Assembly: GCF_016463975.1 (NCBI RefSeq)
Contig: NZ_JAEMNX010000029.1
Span: forward strand, 1 to 46,487
Length of the DNA stretch: 46,487 nt
Direction: 5' to 3'
Origin: Marinomonas transparens
GTDB lineage: Bacteria > Pseudomonadota > Gammaproteobacteria > Pseudomonadales > Marinomonadaceae
The notes under the pieces are model-generated. The model did not search any database. It was not told where the DNA came from and saw nothing but the letters and a program-made list of their open reading frames with translations. Below are positions 34,002 through 44,139 of the stretch, piece after piece. The translations under genes and the position numbers were made by a program. How positions within the stretch are numbered: the stretch's first letter is position 1; each line of letters begins with the position of its first letter.

Positions 34002-34769
34002 TTAAGCGGATACTTTAGCAGCACGTTGACGTACCACTTCGTACAGACAAACCCCAGTCGCTACCGACACATTCAAACTGGACACCACACCAGCCATGGG
34101 CAATTTTACTAGATAATCACATTGTTCACGGGTCAAACGACGCATACCGTCGCCTTCTGCTCCCATAACAATCGCCGTTGGTATGGTGAAGTCTTGCTCG
34201 TAGACAGTTTGCGTCGCTTCGCCTGCGGTGCCGAAGATCCACACCCCTTGGTCTTGCAGCTTCTTCATGGTGCGAGCAAGGTTAGTCACTGAATAAACAG
34301 GAATACTTTCTGCCGCGCCACAGGCCACTTTACTGACCGTCGCATTAAGGGGCGCTGAATTGTCTTTTGGCATGACGATAGCGTGGGCACCGGCGGCGTC
34401 CGCACTGCGTAAACAAGCCCCTAAATTATGTGGGTCTGTGATGCCATCCAAAATGATAATCAGCGGATTTTGCTCTAAGCCTTCAACTAGGCTATGTAAG
34501 TCCGCTTCGTTACCGGCTTTGGTCATGGTGGTATACGCCACCACACCTTGATGCACGACACGCTCTTTGTTTTTAGTAAACAACTGATCTAAATCGCGAC
34601 GGGCAACCGTGCTATAACGTACTTTATTGGTTTTACAAAGCTGTATTAAACGCTGGCTTTTCTTATCGTCACGGCCTTCCTGAAAGCGTACTTCTTTAAC
34701 GCGATCTGGTTGTTGTGACAAGGCATTTTCCACGGCATGCATGCCGTATATCCATTCTAAATCTGACAT
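34002..34769 (-). CDS. rlmB: 23S rRNA (guanosine-2251-2'-O)-methyltransferase
   Basis: A SpoU-family enzyme with an N-terminal substrate-binding domain (WIYGMHAVENALSQ) and the knot motifs ILDGITDPHNLGACLRSADAAG, VMGAEGDGM and LPMAGVVSSLNVSVATGV. RlmB methylates G2251 of 23S rRNA in the peptidyl-transferase loop. 255 residues. It follows rnr by 31 bases, the usual gammaproteobacterial arrangement. Confidence 0.96.
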   Translation of the reverse strand: MSDLEWIYGMHAVENALSQQPDRVKEVRFQEGRDDKKSQRLIQLCKTNKVRYSTVARRDLDQLFTKNKERVVHQGVVAYTTMTKAGNEADLHSLVEGLEQNPLIIILDGITDPHNLGACLRSADAAGAHAIVMPKDNSAPLNATVSKVACGAAESIPVYSVTNLARTMKKLQDQGVWIFGTAGEATQTVYEQDFTIPTAIVMGAEGDGMRRLTREQCDYLVKLPMAGVVSSLNVSVATGVCLYEVVRQRAAKVSA

Positions 34770-34800
34770 TATTTACTCTATAAATTCAGTAAGTCGTTCA

Positions 34801-37401
34801 TTAATCTTTCGCTCTCGGCTTAGCGTTATTCTTTTTCGCTTTCTTTGGCTTCTTAGGCTTTTTTGCTGCAGCAGAAGCAGACTTAGGCTTACCGCTTGCG
34901 GCTGCGGCCGAAGCCGTTTTTTTCTGTCTAATACGTTTGCCTTTCGAAATAGGAGAACGACGCTTTTTCTTCGCCTTGCCATCTGGTTCTTTCGCATCTT
35001 TGGCTGTCTTACCTTCTTGGGCCGCTTTTTCGCCCTTGCCTTCGGCCTTTACTAGCGCTTTAGGTTTAGGTCGACGACCACCTAATTCAATCGGCGGAAG
35101 CTGAGCCAATTGCATTTCCAGTTCCGTCTGATCATTACGCTCAACCTTTTTACGAGGGCGGGAAGCACCAGTATTATCTAAGCTCAAATCGATTTTACGC
35201 TGTTCAAGATTCACACTGGCAACACGTACTTTCAAAGTGTCTCCTAAACGGAAAACACGGCCAGTGCGTTCGCCAATAATCGCCTGATGCTCTATGTCAT
35301 GAACAAAGTAATCCTGACCAAGACCCGAAATATGCACCAAGCCATCGACAAACAAACCTTGCAACTCGACAAACAAACCAAACGAAGTGACTGCCGTCAC
35401 CACACCATCAAAGGGTTCACCCAAATGTTGCTCAACGTACTGACATTTCAACCAAGCTTCCACATCACGGGTGGCTTCATCTGCTCGGCGCTCCGTCATC
35501 GAACAAGAATCACCGAAATTATCCATGTCCGCGTGGTCATAGCCATAAATCTTGCGCTGTTTCAACGTTGGGCTGCCGGTCACGCGATGCGCTTGGCGAA
35601 CCACAGGGCGTCCTTCCCCACGAATCAGGTAACGAATCGCCCGATGCACCAGCAGATCTGGGTAACGACGAATGGGCGAAGTAAAGTGGGTATAAGCTGG
35701 GTAATTCAAACCAAAGTGGCCCATATTATCCGCTTGATACACCGCCTGAGACATGGAGCGCAACATCATGGTTTGAATGCTGCGAGAATCGGCACGGTCT
35801 TTTAACTGTTCCGCTAATGCGGCGTAATCGTCTGGTGTTGGCTTCAAGCCCCCTGTTAATTCCAAGCCCAATAAACCCAAGTAGGTTCGCAGGGTTAACA
35901 AGCGATCTTCTTTTGGCCCTTCATGAACACGGAACAAGGCCGGTAGATCCGCCTTGATCAACAACTCTGCTGTGGCCACGTTGGCACACAACATACATTC
36001 TTCAATCAATTTATGGGCATCATTACGTTCAACCGGAATGATATGTTCTATCTTAGAGTTTTCATCAAACACCATACGGGTTTCAACCGTATCAAACTCC
36101 ATCGCGCCACGCTCATCACGGGCACCTTTTAAGGTGTGATAAAGGCCGTTCAAGTCATCGATATGAGAAACGATGGCGGCATAGCGCTCGCGCAACTCTA
36201 CACCTTGTTCTTCTGGTTCAGCGGCAATCATTTTCGCGACCTTAGAATAGGTCAAACGAGCATGGGAGCGGATTAAGCCTTCGTAGAATTTATAGCCTCG
36301 CATCTTGCCTTTGGTGGTCAAGGAAATTTCCGCCACCATGGCCAAACGATCCACATCAGGATTCAAAGAACACAGACCATTCGACAAGACTTCCGGCAAC
36401 ATAGGAATCACCTTGCCCGGGAAGTACACAGAGTTACCACGAACAATCGCCTCTTCATCCAAGGCCGTGTCTTTTTTCACATAATGAGAAACATCAGCAA
36501 TGGCTACAAATAACTTCCACCCACCCGGCGTTTTTTCACAATACACAGCATCATCAAAATCACGGGCATCTTCACCATCAATGGTAACGAAGGGCGTATC
36601 ACGCAAATCGACCCGATGAGCTTTATCTTCTTCCGCTACTTCTGCGGTGAAGTGTTTAATTTGTGTCTCAACCACCGCAGGCCATTCGTTAGGAATTTCG
36701 TATCGATGCATGGCCACGTCAATTTCGACACCCGGCGCCATAAAGTCACCGAGGATCTTTTTCACGATACCTTGCGCTGGCTTACCGCGTTCCGCGTAGG
36801 AAACAATCTCAGCCAACACATATTGGCCGTGGGTCGGAGTTAAGCCAGACTCTTTCGTGATTAGGAGATCTTGGGCAATGCGAGGGTTTTCTGGGGTGAC
36901 AAAAGCGGTATTACTTTCTTGATAAAATCTGCCGACAAGCTGGCTGTGCTTACGTTCTAAAACTTCCACCACCACCCCATCAAGACGACCTTTTACAGTA
37001 CGGCCTGAAAGACGCGCTTTGACCTTGTCACCATCCATGACATTTTGCATTTGACGAGCCGATAAGAAGATATCGTCATCACTTTGACGCAATAAGAAAC
37101 CGTGGCCTTCTTTATTACCCTGTACATACCCTTCAATCAGGTCACTTTCCAATAGTGGCGTATATTCGTCTTGCCTATTGCTGACCAACTGGCTATCACG
37201 GCACATGGCGATAAGACGACGGCGTAATGCCTCAATTTCATCTTCACCCGCTAGGGAAAATGCTTTACACAGATCAAGGTGACCTAGGCTTTTATTTTGA
37301 CTGGCTAGAAACTCTAGAATGAACTCACGACTCGGGACGGGATTATCGTACTTGGACGCTTCGCGCTGCTTGTGTGGGTCGTTAATTTTTTTATTACTCA
37401 A
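34801..37401 (-). CDS. rnr: Ribonuclease R
   Basis: Domains in order: N-terminal helix-turn-helix, cold-shock domains, the RNB catalytic core (DGEDARDFDDAVYCEK with the metal-binding aspartates; HFTSPIRRYPDLLVHR), an S1 domain near 655-740 (FDGVVTAVTSFGLFVELQG) and a long lysine- and alanine-rich tail. It is a processive 3'-5' exoribonuclease for structured RNA. The start is TTG at 37401, behind AAGGAAA; no ATG fits the N-terminus, so expression may be kept low or controlled. Confidence 0.96.
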   Translation of the reverse strand: MSNKKINDPHKQREASKYDNPVPSREFILEFLASQNKSLGHLDLCKAFSLAGEDEIEALRRRLIAMCRDSQLVSNRQDEYTPLLESDLIEGYVQGNKEGHGFLLRQSDDDIFLSARQMQNVMDGDKVKARLSGRTVKGRLDGVVVEVLERKHSQLVGRFYQESNTAFVTPENPRIAQDLLITKESGLTPTHGQYVLAEIVSYAERGKPAQGIVKKILGDFMAPGVEIDVAMHRYEIPNEWPAVVETQIKHFTAEVAEEDKAHRVDLRDTPFVTIDGEDARDFDDAVYCEKTPGGWKLFVAIADVSHYVKKDTALDEEAIVRGNSVYFPGKVIPMLPEVLSNGLCSLNPDVDRLAMVAEISLTTKGKMRGYKFYEGLIRSHARLTYSKVAKMIAAEPEEQGVELRERYAAIVSHIDDLNGLYHTLKGARDERGAMEFDTVETRMVFDENSKIEHIIPVERNDAHKLIEECMLCANVATAELLIKADLPALFRVHEGPKEDRLLTLRTYLGLLGLELTGGLKPTPDDYAALAEQLKDRADSRSIQTMMLRSMSQAVYQADNMGHFGLNYPAYTHFTSPIRRYPDLLVHRAIRYLIRGEGRPVVRQAHRVTGSPTLKQRKIYGYDHADMDNFGDSCSMTERRADEATRDVEAWLKCQYVEQHLGEPFDGVVTAVTSFGLFVELQGLFVDGLVHISGLGQDYFVHDIEHQAIIGERTGRVFRLGDTLKVRVASVNLEQRKIDLSLDNTGASRPRKKVERNDQTELEMQLAQLPPIELGGRRPKPKALVKAEGKGEKAAQEGKTAKDAKEPDGKAKKKRRSPISKGKRIRQKKTASAAAASGKPKSASAAAKKPKKPKKAKKNNAKPRAKD

Positions 37402-37766
37402 TGTTTAATTTTCCTTGGTTTTTTTTAATAGAATGCACTCTTTATATGATGGAGTTATGAACACTCTACTATTTCGAACATTTGCAGCGCCCTGTCGTCA
37501 CTCTAAGCCTATTACCGTCACGCTAAGCCAAGTCGCTAAATCGTTCAATTAGCCGACATTATAGAGCATTCCGCTCTAATACTCTTTAAGTAACAGGCCT
37601 TGTTCACCTATATCAGCACACTTCCGTGCCTTTTATTATGTAATTTCATAACAAAATAACCAAACTGACAGGTTATCTTGACCTTTCACCCCATGGTTTA
37701 GATAGGTTTTCAGACTAAGCAAAAATTTTTTATACCTTTTCAGACTATTTTTTAAACAAAAACCGT
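37402..37766. other. Gap between ppsR and rnr
   Basis: Holds the rnr promoter. A small hairpin AGAGC-ATTCC-GCTCT lies at about 37562-37578. I searched it for a tRNA gene, which is often found before rnr in relatives, and saw none. Confidence 0.5.
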
Positions 37767-37793
37767 AAACCTATCGAATTACTCGATAGGTTT
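37767..37793 (-). terminator. Hairpin after ppsR
   Basis: AAACCTATCGA and TCGATAGGTTT pair perfectly over 11 bases around a five-base loop, 12 bases after the ppsR stop. The T-run on the minus strand is broken (TTTACGGTTTTTG), so termination may be partial. Confidence 0.8.
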
Positions 37794-37804
37794 TAGCCTC
37801 AAAA

Positions 37805-38644
37805 TCACTGGCGATGACGTACCAATTGCATCTCATCCATCACTTTGGTGGAAATTTCTTCCACAGACAGTTTTGTCGAATTCAAAAACGGAATACGTTC
37901 TTGACGGTATAAAGACTCCACTTCATCCACTTCATAACGGCATTGACGAGCAGACGCATATTTACTTGCTGCCATACGTCCTGTACGTATTTCGTGCAAT
38001 CGCTGGGCCTCTATGGTCAAACCAAACAACTTTTTCTTATGGGCTTTTAATACTTTGGGCACACCGGGAGAAGAAAAATCATCTTCCGTAATGGGGTAAT
38101 TCGCCGCTTTAATGCCGTACTGCATTGCTAAATACAAACTGGTCGGTGTCTTACCAGAACGAGAAACCCCCAACAAAATAATGTCCGCCTCATCAAAATT
38201 CTTGATAGAGGCGCCGTCGTCATTGGCCAGTGCATAGTTGATAGCGTCTATGCGTCCATCATAAACCCCCTCTTTCATGCCATGGGCTTTTTGCGCCGTT
38301 GGCTGCGCTTTAACACCCAAAGCTTTTTCAATAGGAAGCAACAATTCCCCAAACAAGTTATAACAATGGCAATCACAGGACTGCACAATATCTCGAAGTC
38401 CAGCATCCGCGATAGTATAAAAAACCAACAGAGCAACACCTTGCTGTACTTCTAGATTAATCTGCTGCTTTAACCCTTCGGCTTGGTCCTTGGTGATCAA
38501 AAATGGCACACTTTTTCTTTCCACTGCCACATCAAAAAACGACAACATCGCCGAACCAAACACTTCAGCGGTGATCGCTGTCCCATCCGAAACAAAATAC
38601 ACTTTCATTCGTTTTTCACCCAATTTGTTGTTATCTAACGACAT
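37805..38644 (-). CDS. ppsR: PEP synthase regulatory protein (kinase/pyrophosphorylase)
   Basis: A DUF299 protein: FVSDGTAITAEVFG near the start, the P-loop GVSRSGKTPTSLY at 159-171, IKAANYPITEDD and the end with FLNSTKLSVEEISTKVMDEM. In E. coli it inactivates PEP synthase by ADP-dependent phosphorylation of a threonine and reactivates it with phosphate. An ATG at 38608 follows GGGTGAAAAA and matches the family start better than 38644. It is divergent from ppsA, its target. Confidence 0.95.
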   Translation of the reverse strand: MSLDNNKLGEKRMKVYFVSDGTAITAEVFGSAMLSFFDVAVERKSVPFLITKDQAEGLKQQINLEVQQGVALLVFYTIADAGLRDIVQSCDCHCYNLFGELLLPIEKALGVKAQPTAQKAHGMKEGVYDGRIDAINYALANDDGASIKNFDEADIILLGVSRSGKTPTSLYLAMQYGIKAANYPITEDDFSSPGVPKVLKAHKKKLFGLTIEAQRLHEIRTGRMAASKYASARQCRYEVDEVESLYRQERIPFLNSTKLSVEEISTKVMDEMQLVRHRQ

Positions 38645-38656
38645 TTATTTTTTCGA

Positions 38657-38694
38657 TTGAAATAAAACTACATCGAATAATCGATTTTATTCAA
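38657..38694. promoter_or_regulatory. Nested dyads in the ppsR/ppsA promoter region
   Basis: TTGAAATAAAA at 38657-38667 faces TTTTATTCAA at 38685-38694, and between them ATCGAATAATCGAT is nearly palindromic. The arrangement suggests a regulator site for either or both genes; it does not match the Cra site of E. coli. Confidence 0.45.
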
Positions 38695-38848
38695 AGCAAC
38701 CAGCCTACATACAATGAACCCAGACACAGCACTTTGACAAGCTCTCACAGCAACTTGTCCCTAGCCTGATGTCCTTGGGCAAACAGCCCGTAAAAAACTA
38801 TTTTTTTGCTATTCTTTAATAAAAGAAAAACAACAACTGGAGTCTCTT

Positions 38849-41248
38849 GTGAGCAAGTTTATTAAGTGGTTTAAAGATCTTCATATGGAAGATGTCGGTG
38901 AAGTGGGCGGTAAAAACGCCTCTTTGGGAGAAATGATTTCTAACCTGACAGACCTTGGTATTCAAGTACCAAATGGTTTCGCGACTACTTCTTATGCGTA
39001 TCAAAGCTTCATTACAGAAAGTGGCCTAGACGAAAAAATCCATCAAGCACTCAACGCATTGGATGTGGACGACGTTCACGCCTTGGCAGAAACCGGTATA
39101 AAAATTCGCCAATGGATAGAAGACGCAACTTTCTCTGCGGAATTTGACCAAGAGATCGAAGCTGCTTTCGCAACCTTATGCGACGACAACGCAGACGATA
39201 CCTCTTTCGCGGTTCGCTCTTCTGCTACCGCAGAAGATTTACCAGACGCGTCTTTCGCCGGGCAGCAAGAAACCTACTTAAACGTCGTTGGCTTGGCAGA
39301 TATCAAAGCTTCTATCAAACGGGTTTTTGCTTCCCTCTTTAACGACCGCGCCATTTCCTACCGCGTTCACCAAGGCTTTGAACACCAAGGCGTGTCGCTA
39401 TCCGCTGGTATTCAAAAAATGGTACGCAGCGACATTGGCGCTTCTGGCGTCCTCTTCACACTCGACACAGAGTCTGGCTTTGACGAAGTGGTTTTCATCA
39501 CCGCCGCTTACGGTCTCGGCGAAATGGTTGTACAGGGCACGGTCAACCCAGATGAATACTATGTTCACAAACCAACCCTAGCGGCCAACCGCCCAGCCGT
39601 AGTTCGTAAGAGCCTAGGCAGCAAGGCACAAAAAATGGAATACGCCGAAGTCGGCAGTGATGACGAATTTGTCAAAATCGTACCGGTTCCACTAGACGAT
39701 CAAAACCGCTTTGCCCTGACCGACGATGAGATCCAAGATCTTGCTCGTCAAGCCTGCATCATCGAAAAACATTACCAGCGTCCGATGGACATTGAATGGG
39801 CGAAAGACGGCATCGACGGCAAACTTTACATAGTTCAAGCGCGTCCAGAAACCGTCCGTAGCCAAGGCAACGCCCAAAGCATGGAGCGTTACAACCTAAA
39901 AGAAACGTCCAATGTATTGATCACCGGCCGCGCCATTGGTCACAAAATCGGTACCGGCGAAGTCAAAGTCTTGTCTTCTATCGCTGAAATGGATCGCATC
40001 CAACCGGGTGATATTTTGGTGACCGACATTACCGACCCAGATTGGGAACCCATCATGAAACGTGCTTCTGCGATTGTCACCAATCGCGGCGGACGTACCT
40101 GTCACGCTGCCATTATCGCCCGTGAATTAGGCATTCCAGCCGTGGTCGGTTGTGGCGATGCCACAGAGGTATTGCAAGACGGACAAAAAGTCACCGTGTC
40201 TTGCGCGCAAGGCGACATGGGCTTCGTCTACCAAGACGAACTAGCATTCGACATCATCACGTCTGAAGTCGGCAACATGCCAGACCTACCAGTAAAAATC
40301 ATGATGAACGTGGGCAACCCAAACCGCGCCTTCGACTTCGCCATGCTGCCAAACGCAGGCATTGGCTTAGCGCGATTAGAATTCATCATCAACCGCATGA
40401 TCGGCATTCACCCGAAAGCCCTATTGAACTACGCGGACATGGCGCCAGCCTTAAAAGAAGAGATTGACCATAGAATCGCAGGCTACAACAGCCCAGTAGA
40501 ATTCTACGTCGATAAACTGGTAGAAGGGGTTGCCACACTGGCGTGCTCCTTCTCACAAAAGCCCGTCATCGTGCGCCTATCTGATTTCAAATCAAACGAA
40601 TACCACAACCTCGTTGGCGGCCCTTTGTTTGAACCAGATGAAGAAAACCCAATGCTTGGCTTCCGTGGCGCGGCCCGTTATATAGACGACTCCTTCCGTG
40701 ATTGCTTCGCCCTAGAATGTGAAGCCATCCGCCGCGTTCGTAACGAAATGGGATTAACCAACGTACAGATCATGATCCCCTTTGTGCGTACCCTAGAAGA
40801 AGCTCAGCAGGTCACAGAACTGCTCGCGGAACAAGGTCTAGCACGCGGTGAAAACGGCCTGAAAGTCATCATGATGTGCGAACTGCCATCCAACGCCCTA
40901 TTGGCAGACGAGTTCCTACAGTACTTTGATGGCTTCTCAATCGGTTCCAACGACCTAACCCAATTAACCCTAGGGCTAGATCGTGATTCTGGACTCATCG
41001 CCGACAAGTTTGACGAACGTAACCCAGCGGTGAAAAAACTATTGAAAATGGCCATCACCGCGTGTCTGGAACAAGGTAAATATGTCGGCATCTGCGGCCA
41101 AGGCCCATCCGACCACGCCGACTTCGCTGACTGGTTAGTGGCACAAGGCATCGAAAGCATGTCCCTTAACCCAGACACCGTCGTCGAAACTTGGCTACAC
41201 CTTGATGAAGTATTGAAAAACACCGCTTTAAACAATAAAGCGGTTTAA
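38849..41248 (+). CDS. ppsA: Phosphoenolpyruvate synthase
   Basis: Three domains: the ATP-binding N-terminus ([31 protein letters not shown]), the swivelling histidine domain ([21 protein letters not shown], with H419 the phosphoacceptor) and the C-terminal PEP/pyruvate barrel ([19 protein letters not shown] and [15 protein letters not shown]). It makes PEP from pyruvate, ATP and water for gluconeogenesis. GTG start with CTGGAG seven bases upstream. Length 799 compares with 792 in E. coli. Confidence 0.97.
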   Translation: MSKFIKWFKDLHMEDVGEVGGKNASLGEMISNLTDLGIQVPNGFATTSYAYQSFITESGLDEKIHQALNALDVDDVHALAETGIKIRQWIEDATFSAEFDQEIEAAFATLCDDNADDTSFAVRSSATAEDLPDASFAGQQETYLNVVGLADIKASIKRVFASLFNDRAISYRVHQGFEHQGVSLSAGIQKMVRSDIGASGVLFTLDTESGFDEVVFITAAYGLGEMVVQGTVNPDEYYVHKPTLAANRPAVVRKSLGSKAQKMEYAEVGSDDEFVKIVPVPLDDQNRFALTDDEIQDLARQACIIEKHYQRPMDIEWAKDGIDGKLYIVQARPETVRSQGNAQSMERYNLKETSNVLITGRAIGHKIGTGEVKVLSSIAEMDRIQPGDILVTDITDPDWEPIMKRASAIVTNRGGRTCHAAIIARELGIPAVVGCGDATEVLQDGQKVTVSCAQGDMGFVYQDELAFDIITSEVGNMPDLPVKIMMNVGNPNRAFDFAMLPNAGIGLARLEFIINRMIGIHPKALLNYADMAPALKEEIDHRIAGYNSPVEFYVDKLVEGVATLACSFSQKPVIVRLSDFKSNEYHNLVGGPLFEPDEENPMLGFRGAARYIDDSFRDCFALECEAIRRVRNEMGLTNVQIMIPFVRTLEEAQQVTELLAEQGLARGENGLKVIMMCELPSNALLADEFLQYFDGFSIGSNDLTQLTLGLDRDSGLIADKFDERNPAVKKLLKMAITACLEQGKYVGICGQGPSDHADFADWLVAQGIESMSLNPDTVVETWLHLDEVLKNTALNNKAV

Positions 41249-41384
41249 CCAACTTTCCAAACGAGCCAAGACTCGATGGAAACCGACTGCACCTTAATGG
41301 GGTATGTTTCATATCCGATTAAGTCAGAATGCCGTGTCACAGCGGCGACATTGCCTTATTGGAATGTCACTCTCTAGTTTTATA

Positions 41385-41409
41385 GCCCCGCTTTGCGGGG
41401 CTTTTTTTT
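41385..41409 (+). terminator. Strong terminator after ppsA
   Basis: GCCCCGC, loop TTT, GCGGGGC, then eight T. Confidence 0.96.
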
Positions 41410-42290
41410 GCTTGGTGCTAGCGCACCAATGCCGCCTCAGGGGTCGAACCCCTTTTTGACCTGAGGCAGATCAAACACTAACAATGCTTATCAAAAAGGG
41501 CTTTGACCCCGACAGTCAGCCTCTTCCCCTTTCTCCAAGACGGAAGATGGAGTTTTGTCTAGTTTCTTGGGGTTCCATTCAAATGCTTTGAGCCATGGGT
41601 TTTATTCCGCCCTGCTGGGCGTGTAACTTTTTGCTAGCGCCCAAAAAGTAACCAAAAATTCGCTTGTCGGACTTTCAGCCCAAAACGTGTCATTGGCTTT
41701 GTTTAACATGATTCTTAGCACAACGATGGAGTACGTAAAGTATTGATACGTTCTTCATGTGTTTTGAGGTTCGAATTTACTGTGTTACGTGAGGTGATAA
41801 TGGTCGTTCAATCAGGATTGAATCGAATATTTTTCGTTGAGGATAAAGTGCTGCAAGTGATGACACCAAAGGCCAAAGTTTCTTTCCCTTGTTTCTGTTA
41901 CCTGAATTAAAGAGTAAGGGGAAGACAGAAGATGGGGTTTTGTATTGCGGGGGCAGCAAGCGGTGACCCCTTTAAATGATACCTTTCTATTTTTGTATGG
42001 ATATACAGTTTATTTTCCAAAAAGTTGCTTTTGTGCGCGTTTAGCTATTTTAAATAACCCAATTGCGCGCGTTTTACACTGGCAGGAAATAGAAAAGTCT
42101 TTTAGTATCAATGAATAAGAATATGCGTACCAGAAATAACGCGCTGTGGATAAATGTGTAAACGCGTATGCTTGTTTTTCCAGTTCTTGAATTTGTGACT
42201 AGCTTTATAAAACCATTATTATTCAATTATTTATAAGGTTATTTAGAGGATTTGAAAAATGTCTAAACACGCATGCGCACTATTAAAAAT
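41410..42290. other. Repeat-rich non-coding region after ppsA
   Basis: About 880 bases without a convincing gene. It holds repeat copy C and a second partial echo of the word GAAGAT-GGAG/GGGG-TTTTGT (near 41543 and 41929). From about 42000 the sequence becomes AT-rich, with GCGCGCGTTTTA and two similar words, TGTGTAAACGCGTATGC and TGTCTAAACACGCATGC. The last stretch, before GTTATAC at 42291, is where an earlier cassette of an integron could have stood. Confidence 0.5.
41576..41814 (+). repeat. Dispersed repeat, copy C (partial)
   Basis: Matches copies A and B from CATTCAAATGCTTTGAG through TTTATTCCG, GGACTTTCAGCCCAAAACGT and TCATTGGCTTTGTTTAAC; similarity then fades but returns at GGTCGTTCAATCA. 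Confidence 0.8.
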
Positions 42291-42318
42291 GTTATACCCA
42301 TAAGGAGAATTGAGTAGC

Positions 42319-42771
42319 ATGAAAAATGAGCAAGAGTACGCAGGATTCTGGATTAGATTTGGAGCACTACTAATCGACTTAGTGATAATGATTATCGTTT
42401 TATATGTCCCGCTTTCGTTTATTTATGGTGAAGATTATTGGTTGGGTGAGCAGATCATCTATGGTTTTTGGGATGTACTGCTAGGCTATATTGTTCCCAT
42501 TGTTGCGACAATATGGTTTTGGCTACGGTTTTTCGGCACACCAGGAAAAATGGCAACGAAACTAAAAGTCGTTGATGCAAAAACTGGAAAAAAGCTTTCT
42601 CTGGGGCAAGCAATAGGTAGATACTTTGCCTATATTCCAGCAATGTTGCCCTTGGGTCTGGGGCTTATCTGGGTTGGTATAGACAAAAAAAAGCAGGGGT
42701 GGCATGACAAATTGGCTGGCACTGTTGTCATTAAAAGCAATGAATCAGAACCAGTAAGGTTCGAAGAATAA
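42319..42771 (+). CDS. RDD family membrane protein, probable gene cassette
   Basis: The RDD pattern is YAGFWIRFGALLIDLVIM in the first span, then GTPGKMATKLKVVDAKTGKKLSLGQA, two further spans and the end KKKQGWHDKLAGTVVI. 150 residues. The ATG at 42319 follows AAGGAG by 11 bases. RDD proteins may be transporters or ion-flux modulators; the role here is unknown. The stop is only one base before an attC-like site, the layout of an integron cassette. Confidence 0.9.
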   Translation: MKNEQEYAGFWIRFGALLIDLVIMIIVLYVPLSFIYGEDYWLGEQIIYGFWDVLLGYIVPIVATIWFWLRFFGTPGKMATKLKVVDAKTGKKLSLGQAIGRYFAYIPAMLPLGLGLIWVGIDKKKQGWHDKLAGTVVIKSNESEPVRFEE

Positions 42772-42772
42772 G

Positions 42773-42859
42773 GTATAACAATCACATGCACTCGGACAGC
42801 AAAAAGCGCCGCTCGTTCCTCGCTCTGCTTTTTGCTTCCGGTGATGTTAGGCGTTATAG
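42773..42859 (+). other. attC-like recombination site (integron cassette end)
   Basis: The site runs from GTATAAC (42773-42779) to GTTATAG (42853-42859), with GTTAGGC just inside. The arms ATCACATGCACTCGG and CCGGTGAT are inverse to each other, and GCAAAAAGC (42799-42807) pairs perfectly with GCTTTTTGC (42827-42835). Length and layout are those of a folded attC. A similar GTTATAC junction at 42291-42297 would give a cassette of about 560 bp around the RDD gene. No integrase is in the window. Confidence 0.78.
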
Positions 42860-42874
42860 CCTCATGGAGGTAAA

Positions 42875-43195
42875 GTGAAGATTTCGCTCCTAGTCCTCAG
42901 ATGCCAAGATATTGAAATCAGTAAAGACTTCTATCAATTGCTGGGACTAACTTTTGTCAAAGAGAAGCACGGGAGTGGCCCCGCACATTATTCATGTGAA
43001 TATGATGGTTGTGTATTTGAACTGTACCCTAACAAAGGCGAACCACCTGAAGACAGAAACCGTTTGGGTTTTAAAGTGTTAAATCGTACAGAGATAATTA
43101 ATAATATAACGGTCACTGATTCATATGACTTTTTGGGTAACACTATTATTGTAGTCACAGATCCTGATGGCCGTAAGGTTGAGCTCAGTGAGTAA
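42875..43195 (+). CDS. VOC (glyoxalase/bleomycin resistance) family protein
   Basis: MKISLLVLRCQDIEISKDFYQ, then LLGLTFVKEKHGSGPAHYS and the end VVTDPDGRKVELSE describe a single VOC domain. GTG start with GGAGG upstream. 106 residues, complete. Family members are dioxygenases, lyases or binding proteins; this one is not assignable. It starts 15 bases after the attC site and would be the next cassette gene. The ISL3 relic begins immediately after its stop, so its own attC is missing. Confidence 0.88.
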   Translation: MKISLLVLRCQDIEISKDFYQLLGLTFVKEKHGSGPAHYSCEYDGCVFELYPNKGEPPEDRNRLGFKVLNRTEIINNITVTDSYDFLGNTIIVVTDPDGRKVELSE

Positions 43196-43780
43196 AGCTA
43201 TCAAAAAGCCACAAAACAGCATATTCCTCACGCAGAAAAGAAGATTGCTTTTGATCATTTTCATATTGCTCAATCTTTGACCGATGCGTTGAACGAAACT
43301 CGCAAAGCAGAATTATTGAAGCTAGAGCAAAATTTGAAGAAAGAAGCTTATCAAACACGATATTACTGGCTTAAGAATCCAGCGAACTTGAAGGAACATC
43401 ATTGGAAAAAGCTTAATGAGTTAAAGGACAGCTTTGTGAACACGACTCTTTTCTGGTACTTCAAAGAGCGAGCTAGAAGTATCTGGAAAGGAAACAGAGT
43501 CAGAGGGGCCAAATCGTCATGGGTAGAGTGGATTAGCTTAGCAAAAGCGGCCAAGATTCCAGCGCTTTAAGCATCAGCCGAACAGGTAGAAAAGCACCTT
43601 TGGGGGATATTGAATGCGATGCGTTTCCAAGTTTCCAATGCCTTAGCAGAAGCGATCAATAGCAAAATCCGAATACTGCGGGTGAAGGCTTATGGTTACC
43701 GGAATAAGGAGCGATTTAAGAGAGCCATCTTATTCCATTTTGGAGGACTAGCAATGGAGCCAACCCACTATGAAAGGTGA
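43196..43780 (+). pseudogene. ISL3 family transposase, C-terminal part with an internal stop codon
   Basis: The frame begins directly after the VOC stop with IPHAEKKIAFDHFHIAQSL, continues ETRKAELLKLEQNLKK and YYWLKNPANLKEHHWKKL, then has TAA at 43568-43570. The same frame goes on: EQVEKHLWGILNAM, VSNALAEAINSKIRILR, GYRNKERFKRAILFHFGG and stop at 43780. So a sense codon became TAA. The N-terminal half, with the zinc finger and the first catalytic residue, is absent. Not functional. Confidence 0.88.
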
Positions 43781-44139
43781 AGTGCCGAGTTTGACCAGCA
43801 TCCAGAGTTACACACATATATAGTGGCGCAAAAAATCGCTTAACAAGTCAATCAAAAAAGAAAGAAGTGGTGGCCACTAATGACTGCTCAGATTGATTGG
43901 GAAGGGGCTTTTCTTAACATGCTGAGCAGGACAACTACCTTTCACCCCTAGTCGTAGGGGGCTTTCTAATTCCCTACCGACTTCCACTACAAAGAGGGAG
44001 TTTTTTTCGGGGGAATGAGTAAAAAAAGATGGTGAGCGATAGAGGGATTCTGCAGCTGAATCCTATGCCTGAAACATGTAAAATTTCAGCAGTTTTGATG
44101 TGTGTTATTGGGCTTTATTAGTGGGCAGATAGCGTGTTT
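43781..44139. other. Intergenic region after the ISL3 relic
   Basis: A hairpin CCCCTA-GTCG-TAGGGG lies at 43945-43960, followed by CTTTCT, a weak terminator at most. GAGGGAG plus seven T is at 43995-44008. GCTTAACAAGTCAATCA near 43840 looks like the first half of an attC site, but I see no matching second half. No gene recognised. Confidence 0.4.

Noticed and set aside
34773..35055. Overlapping frames at the lysine-rich end of rnr
   Set aside because: They are side effects of the repetitive A- and G-rich codons of the RNase R tail.
37402..37766. tRNA gene before rnr, as in some relatives
   Set aside because: No cloverleaf arms or conserved T-loop were seen on either strand.
41777..41959. 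60-codon minus frame downstream of ppsA
   Set aside because: Falls in repeat C and related sequence; no ribosome binding site or similarity.
43830..43930. Second attC site starting GCTTAACAAGTCAATCA
   Set aside because: Only the first core is visible; no convincing inverse second half follows within 150 bases.
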